DNA of 36,051 bases from Oscillospiraceae bacterium (GTDB lineage Bacteria > Bacillota > Clostridia > Oscillospirales > Oscillospiraceae). Shown here piece after piece: positions 32,761 to 36,051 of the stretch (the stretch's first letter is position 1; every line of letters begins with the position of its first letter). The stretch spans positions 1 to 36,051 of the forward strand of contig WQWL01000019.1 of assembly GCA_009785345.1 (NCBI GenBank). The letters run 5' to 3'. The notes under the pieces are model-generated. The model made no database searches. It was not told the DNA's origin and saw only the letters and a program-made list of their open reading frames with translations. Made by a program: the position numbers and the translations under genes.

Positions 32761-34333
32761 ACCAATCCAACTAACAGATGAGGAATTATTAGCATTAAAT
32801 AATATTATTTATCTACACGAATTTGGACCTGCAGGATTGAATGAAGAAACCGGTCCTCAAACAGTCGGCGAAATTCTGGAAGATATCAACTGGTACGTGG
32901 ATGCTGGTAATGTTGAGGTTATTGGTAGTGGTCGTAATAGTCGAAGAGTTTATCCAGCAGCGATGACGAGAGATGAATGGGATAATATCATCAACCTAGT
33001 CCAAAACTGTGAAAGACTACGAAATCTTGAGGTCCACCACCCACGCCATGACCAAATAACCGACGCAGTTTCGGTTGTATTTGTCGATCCGGCGAATCGG
33101 TATCATGGAAATGTAGTGTTTCGTGGAACGGGAGAAAACCAATGGCGAGATAATGCTCAGCTTTTAACAATGATAGCCACTCAATGCCAACTTGCTGCAC
33201 AGGAGTGGGTTGCGGGGCTTACGGAGTTTAGCTCGTTGACGTTGTCAGGACACTCAAAAGGAGCAAATACAGCAGTTTTTGTAGGCATCCAAGATGAGAG
33301 AGTGGTAAATGTTGTTGGATTTGACACACCGGGGTTTTCTAATGCTTTTCATAGACATTTTGAAGACTTACTAAATCAGCGTGCTGATATAGTAACACTC
33401 TATGCAAATGATTTAGACTTTATAAATATTCTGCTTCAACAAATTGGAGTAGATATCAACTTTTTTGCGAACCCAAATGTACAGAACTTTAAAAATCACC
33501 ATTCCCCCAATACCGGATTTATGATGGACGAGAATGGCTACATCCTGTCGTTAACGTTTGCTAATTATGGAACTGACTTACAACATCCTGTAATGGAAAT
33601 GCTCAATCGCTTTACTCTTTATTTACTTGAAAATGCATCGCCGGGTGAGCAGCGTTACATAATGAGTGTAATGGGTGAATTACTTATATCATTTATGGGA
33701 AATGATGACTATATGCGTAATAGACTATTAAATCGTTTTGGACCACAAGGTGCATTATTGATTTTTGATTACCTGAGAGAGTTTTTAATTTACCTTCAAG
33801 AGACTGATCCTGCTGCATATGTGCGTTACAGACATGCGATGACTGTACTGGCCGGTTCTATTTACTTTGATAGTGTGGAAAATCCTACTATCACAATGCT
33901 TTTAACAACAATGGTATTAGGCAATCAATCTCTAAATATACTTGAAGGGGTTGGTGATTATGCTCGCTTTTTTAACCATTTGTTCGGTGCAACTATACGT
34001 GACTTTTCCGAGCAAACAAAAGATGAACTTATTAGATCAGCTGAGAATTCAAGATTTAGAGATAAATCGTGGTTAGACTGGACTCGTTGGGGTGTTTCAC
34101 ATTTAGCAGAAGTAACATTTCCTCGTTTAAGTATTAGAGCACGACTTAATAGCGTAAGCAATTTTTTAGACGACGTGAATGAAATCCGACGCAGTAATGT
34201 TGATAACATAAAGCGAGTGTTTGAGGAAGTTCGTAGTCTTGATGCAAGCCATGCTTCACAAATAGAAAGTTCAACGGATGAGTTGACTCAAGTGACAAAC
34301 AAGCTAGAACAACTTGTGAGTCGTATAAGTTAA
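32753..34333 (+). CDS. Lipase-like effector with C-terminal coiled coil (526 aa), reverse-LXG-type
   Basis: ATG 32753 is chosen over 32747 because GAGAGGAG is then well spaced. Residues 1-255 form an alpha/beta hydrolase like DUF2974/Mbeg1 proteins: NVVFRGT oxyanion-type strand, then LSGHSKGANT with Ser168 as nucleophile. Asp220 or Asp222 and His249 or His250 are possible triad partners. Residues 290-420 are helical. Residues 455-526 form a coiled coil ending the protein (NSVSNFLDDVNEI, NKLEQLV). There is no signal peptide. S. aureus TslA, a T7SS lipase, has this reversed order (enzyme first, LXG-like coil last) and works with small helical partners and lipoprotein immunity proteins; the gene set here matches. 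Substrate specificity cannot be read. Confidence 0.7.
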   Translation: MSEPIQLTDEELLALNNIIYLHEFGPAGLNEETGPQTVGEILEDINWYVDAGNVEVIGSGRNSRRVYPAAMTRDEWDNIINLVQNCERLRNLEVHHPRHDQITDAVSVVFVDPANRYHGNVVFRGTGENQWRDNAQLLTMIATQCQLAAQEWVAGLTEFSSLTLSGHSKGANTAVFVGIQDERVVNVVGFDTPGFSNAFHRHFEDLLNQRADIVTLYANDLDFINILLQQIGVDINFFANPNVQNFKNHHSPNTGFMMDENGYILSLTFANYGTDLQHPVMEMLNRFTLYLLENASPGEQRYIMSVMGELLISFMGNDDYMRNRLLNRFGPQGALLIFDYLREFLIYLQETDPAAYVRYRHAMTVLAGSIYFDSVENPTITMLLTTMVLGNQSLNILEGVGDYARFFNHLFGATIRDFSEQTKDELIRSAENSRFRDKSWLDWTRWGVSHLAEVTFPRLSIRARLNSVSNFLDDVNEIRRSNVDNIKRVFEEVRSLDASHASQIESSTDELTQVTNKLEQLVSRIS

Positions 34334-34470
34334 GATGTATGGGACGATATAACGTTGTATGCGGTGTGGTCCTTGCGTGAAGCACAAGAAGTAGTAACGT
34401 CGCCAAGTGCACCGACACCTCCAGCGACTGGCGGTGGTGGTCTTCCGGCGACAGGTATTGAAAACAGCAT
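34334..34470 (+). pseudogene. Stranded C-terminal fragment of an LPxTG gene
   Basis: Starting at the base after the lipase stop, this stretch repeats 21744-21880 of the LPxTG gene with few changes: DVWDDITLYAVWSLREAQ, a Pro-rich spacer and LPATGIE. Similarity stops after LPATGIENS, before the membrane helix; the frame then runs out at 34540 in unrelated sequence. No start or ribosome site is present. Confidence 0.8.
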
Positions 34471-34474
34471 AAAC

Positions 34475-34511
34475 AACCCACTCTCGATCAAGCAAGATCG
34501 CGGGGTGGGTT
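34475..34511 (+). terminator. Hairpin, probable terminator of the lipase operon
   Basis: AACCCACTC pairs with GGGTGGGTT, then after a small internal loop CGATC pairs with GATCG around AAGCAA. The T run is short (TTT), so termination may be partial. Confidence 0.5.
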
Positions 34512-34573
34512 TCGGACAATATGTGGTTAGTAACCAGTAATTGTTATAGGAGCAAAGGTCGCCCCCTAAACAC

Positions 34574-34602
34574 TTGACAATTTTGCTCAATTCCTGTTTA
34601 AT
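34574..34602 (+). promoter_or_regulatory. σA-type promoter of fliM
   Basis: A perfect TTGACA at 34574-34579 and TTTAAT at 34597-34602 are 17 bases apart, about 60 bases before the fliM start. It gives the flagellar genes their own transcription, separate from the effector island. Confidence 0.7.
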
Positions 34603-34630
34603 GAAATGGTACTATTAAAGATTAAATTTG

Positions 34631-34647
34631 TTGTCGAAAATCGACAA
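34631..34647. promoter_or_regulatory. Perfect dyad before the fliM ribosome site
   Basis: TTGTCGA-AAA-TCGACAA is a 7-bp perfect inverted repeat that ends directly at AAAGGAG. It lies just downstream of the promoter, so it could be an operator or an RNA hairpin next to the ribosome site. Confidence 0.4.
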
Positions 34648-34662
34648 AGGAGTGGGTGCAGG

Positions 34663-35595
34663 TTGTCTGAGATATTATCACAATCGGAAATTGATGAGTT
34701 ATTAAGTGCGCTCATGACCGGTGACGAAGAATTTGTGACGGACTCATTAGCAGGAACTTCCGGGATGAAGATCAAAGATTATGATTTCAGAACCGCAAAT
34801 AGATTTCCAAAAGAGCAGATTCGTACATTTAGTGTGGTTTTTGAAACATATAGTCAACTTTTGTCCAATAATTTATCGAGCATATTACGCGTATCATGTG
34901 AGTGTGAAATACTCTCGATTGAAGAAGTTATATACAGTGAGTTCGACAATTCATTGCCGACTCCGGTTATTCTTGCAGTAACAGGAGCTCCACCGATGTA
35001 TGGGTCCTTATTGGTCCAAATGTCACCGGAGTTTGCATACATGCTCATAAGCCGCATGTTCGGAGGCGTTACAACCGGAGAAAATACAAAGCAATTTACC
35101 GAAATTGAACTTGCGCTAGTTGAGCGAATACTTCGTCAACAATGTGTTGTATTTGATGAGGCATGGGGTAAGGTGATTGAGCTTTCTATGCAAATTGATA
35201 GAATTGAAACAAGTCCTCAATTTGCACAGATAACTGCACCTAACGAGCCGGTAGTTGTTGTAATTATAAACGTAACAATGGGCGAAGAAAGTGGGCTGAT
35301 GAGTATTTGTATACCTCATACAGCAATTGAGCCTGTTGCGCAACAAATGGATACTTCCGTGTGGATTTCAAGCGGTGTGCATGCGCCGATGCCTCTAACA
35401 GCTTACTTTAAATCTACACCTGCAACTATAGATGATATAATTAGTCTACAAGTTGGTGATGTTATAAAGCTTAATCATACAGTAGATGAACCTCTTACCA
35501 TCAATGTACAAGACATTCCAAAATTTCGTGCGTCTGCAGGAACATATGATAACAAATATGCAATGCAGATTGTCGAAGTTCTAGGGGGTGAATAG
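34663..35595 (+). CDS. fliM: Flagellar motor switch protein FliM
   Basis: The likely start is TTG 34663, because AAAGGAG lies about 10 bases upstream and the protein then opens SEILSQSEIDELLSAL. This is the conserved FliM N-terminal segment that binds phosphorylated CheY and carries the signal for switching. ATG 34606 would add 19 residues foreign to the family. The 310-aa product continues with the CheC-like middle domain (from about residue 40) and the FliM/FliN C-terminal domain (about 230-300, ISLQVGDVIKL and VQDIPKFRA). It forms the C-ring with FliG and FliN. Length is near the usual 320-330. It has its own promoter and is followed by fliN after one base. Confidence 0.93.
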   Translation: MSEILSQSEIDELLSALMTGDEEFVTDSLAGTSGMKIKDYDFRTANRFPKEQIRTFSVVFETYSQLLSNNLSSILRVSCECEILSIEEVIYSEFDNSLPTPVILAVTGAPPMYGSLLVQMSPEFAYMLISRMFGGVTTGENTKQFTEIELALVERILRQQCVVFDEAWGKVIELSMQIDRIETSPQFAQITAPNEPVVVVIINVTMGEESGLMSICIPHTAIEPVAQQMDTSVWISSGVHAPMPLTAYFKSTPATIDDIISLQVGDVIKLNHTVDEPLTINVQDIPKFRASAGTYDNKYAMQIVEVLGGE

Positions 35596-35596
35596 T

Positions 35597-35932
35597 ATGT
35601 CACAACCATCAACAGCAGAGCAAGGTCGTGTCGTAGATGTACGTCCAGCTCATTTCCGATCATTTGACACCGATAACGGGTCGACTGACGACGAGCGCCA
35701 AAATATAAAAATTACTCATAATACTCCTATTCAGGTATCTGTCGAACTTGGAAAAGCGAAGAGGGACATCAGTGAGATTCTTGAATTTGAGTTAGGTACG
35801 ATTGTGGTTCTGGATAAGATTTCCGGCGATCCTGTAGAGGTTATGGTAAATGGTGAATTAATTGCACGTGGTGAGGTTGTTGTTGTTGGTGACAACTACG
35901 GTGTGCGGATAACAGATATCATAAATAGTTAG
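35597..35932 (+). CDS. fliN: Flagellar motor switch protein FliN (short form)
   Basis: ATG 35597 follows GGGGG by 8 bases and the fliM stop by one base; the in-frame GTG at 35588 lies inside fliM. The 111-aa product has a polar N-terminal 35 residues and then the FliN/YscQ domain (VSVELGKAKRDISEILEFE, then GTIVVLDKISGDPVEVMVNG, ending VGDNYGVRITDI). It builds the lower C-ring with FliM. It lacks the CheC-type phosphatase domain of Bacillus FliY. It is transcribed with fliM. Confidence 0.93.
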   Translation: MSQPSTAEQGRVVDVRPAHFRSFDTDNGSTDDERQNIKITHNTPIQVSVELGKAKRDISEILEFELGTIVVLDKISGDPVEVMVNGELIARGEVVVVGDNYGVRITDIINS

Positions 35933-35987
35933 GGTCTGCGGTAAAACCCCGAAAGTGCTGAAAACCCTGGATAGAATGGACATTATG

Positions 35988-35996
35988 TGTTACAAT
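35988..35996 (+). promoter_or_regulatory. Possible extended -10 promoter
   Basis: TG-T-TACAAT at 35988-35996 has the extended -10 form; no good -35 is seen. It lies about 48 bases upstream of the next start codon. Confidence 0.35.
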
Positions 35997-36043
35997 AACT
36001 CCAGTACAAGCGTCAATATCTAGCGATTTTGGGGGTAAAGCAT

Positions 36044-36051
36044 ATGTATCG
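36044..36051 (+). CDS. Start of the next gene (partial)
   Basis: GGGGGT at 36031-36036 lies 7 bases before ATG 36044. Only Met-Tyr and part of the third codon are in the window. From position it may be another flagellar gene, but nothing in the sequence shows this. Confidence 0.4.

Noticed and set aside
1-36051. tRNA, rRNA or CRISPR loci
   Set aside because: None was seen on reading the intergenic stretches; almost all sequence is coding or gene debris.

Overview
The window reads as low-to-moderate GC DNA from a flagellated, monoderm Clostridia-like Firmicute. This rests on AGGAGG-type ribosome sites, a σA-like promoter with 17-bp spacing, several lipoproteins, a sortase LPxTG surface protein, type VII secretion (T7SSb)-style effector cassettes, and fliM/fliN at the right end. 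Every gene I support lies on the + strand. Assignments come from reading motifs and comparing genes within the window; no database search was possible.

Layout. (1) 1-1730 is a degraded edge: the 3' end of an IS630-type transposase, a 5'-truncated effector-like gene and a frameshifted small helical gene. (2) 1746-8587 is effector cassette A: promoter, two small helical partner genes, a 1734-aa RHS/YD-repeat protein ending in a zincin-like domain, and a membrane-anchored candidate immunity protein. (3) 8590-9910 holds a lipoprotein remnant, two copies of a terminator module and a frameshifted DUF6431-type gene. (4) 10097-13395 is cassette B, visibly richer in GC: a small WXG-like gene, a 762-aa effector with an unrecognised tip, and a lipoprotein. 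(5) 13392-16996 contains two broken effector-module fragments and a NACHT NTPase with pentapeptide repeats (probable defence gene). (6) 17078-22078 has a strong promoter, a YhgE/Pip/EsaA-like membrane protein with a Cys-rich insert, an LPxTG beta-helix protein with its own Cys cluster, and a clear terminator. (7) 22106-29068 is cassette C: a WXG-like gene, a 1904-aa RHS protein with a second zincin tip, and a lipoprotein. (8) 29139-34511 starts with a truncated duplicate of the cassette C effector head. It continues as an operon of three small helical proteins, a leaderless protein, two lipoproteins and a lipase-like protein with a C-terminal coiled coil, then a stranded fragment of the LPxTG gene and a hairpin. 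(9) 34574-36051 carries the promoter, fliM, fliN and the start of another gene.

How it fits together (inference). This looks like an island of polymorphic T7SSb substrates next to flagellar genes. Each cassette has a WXG-like partner, an LXG-like targeting region, a variable enzymatic tip and a membrane-attached protein that may give immunity. In cassette A the second partner is a separate gene; in B and C the equivalent region appears fused to the effector N-terminus. The last operon resembles the reverse-LXG lipase arrangement described for Staphylococcus aureus TslA. Several broken pieces of the same modules show repeated recombination. No EssC-like ATPase or other T7SS core motor gene is in the window apart from the EsaA-like protein.
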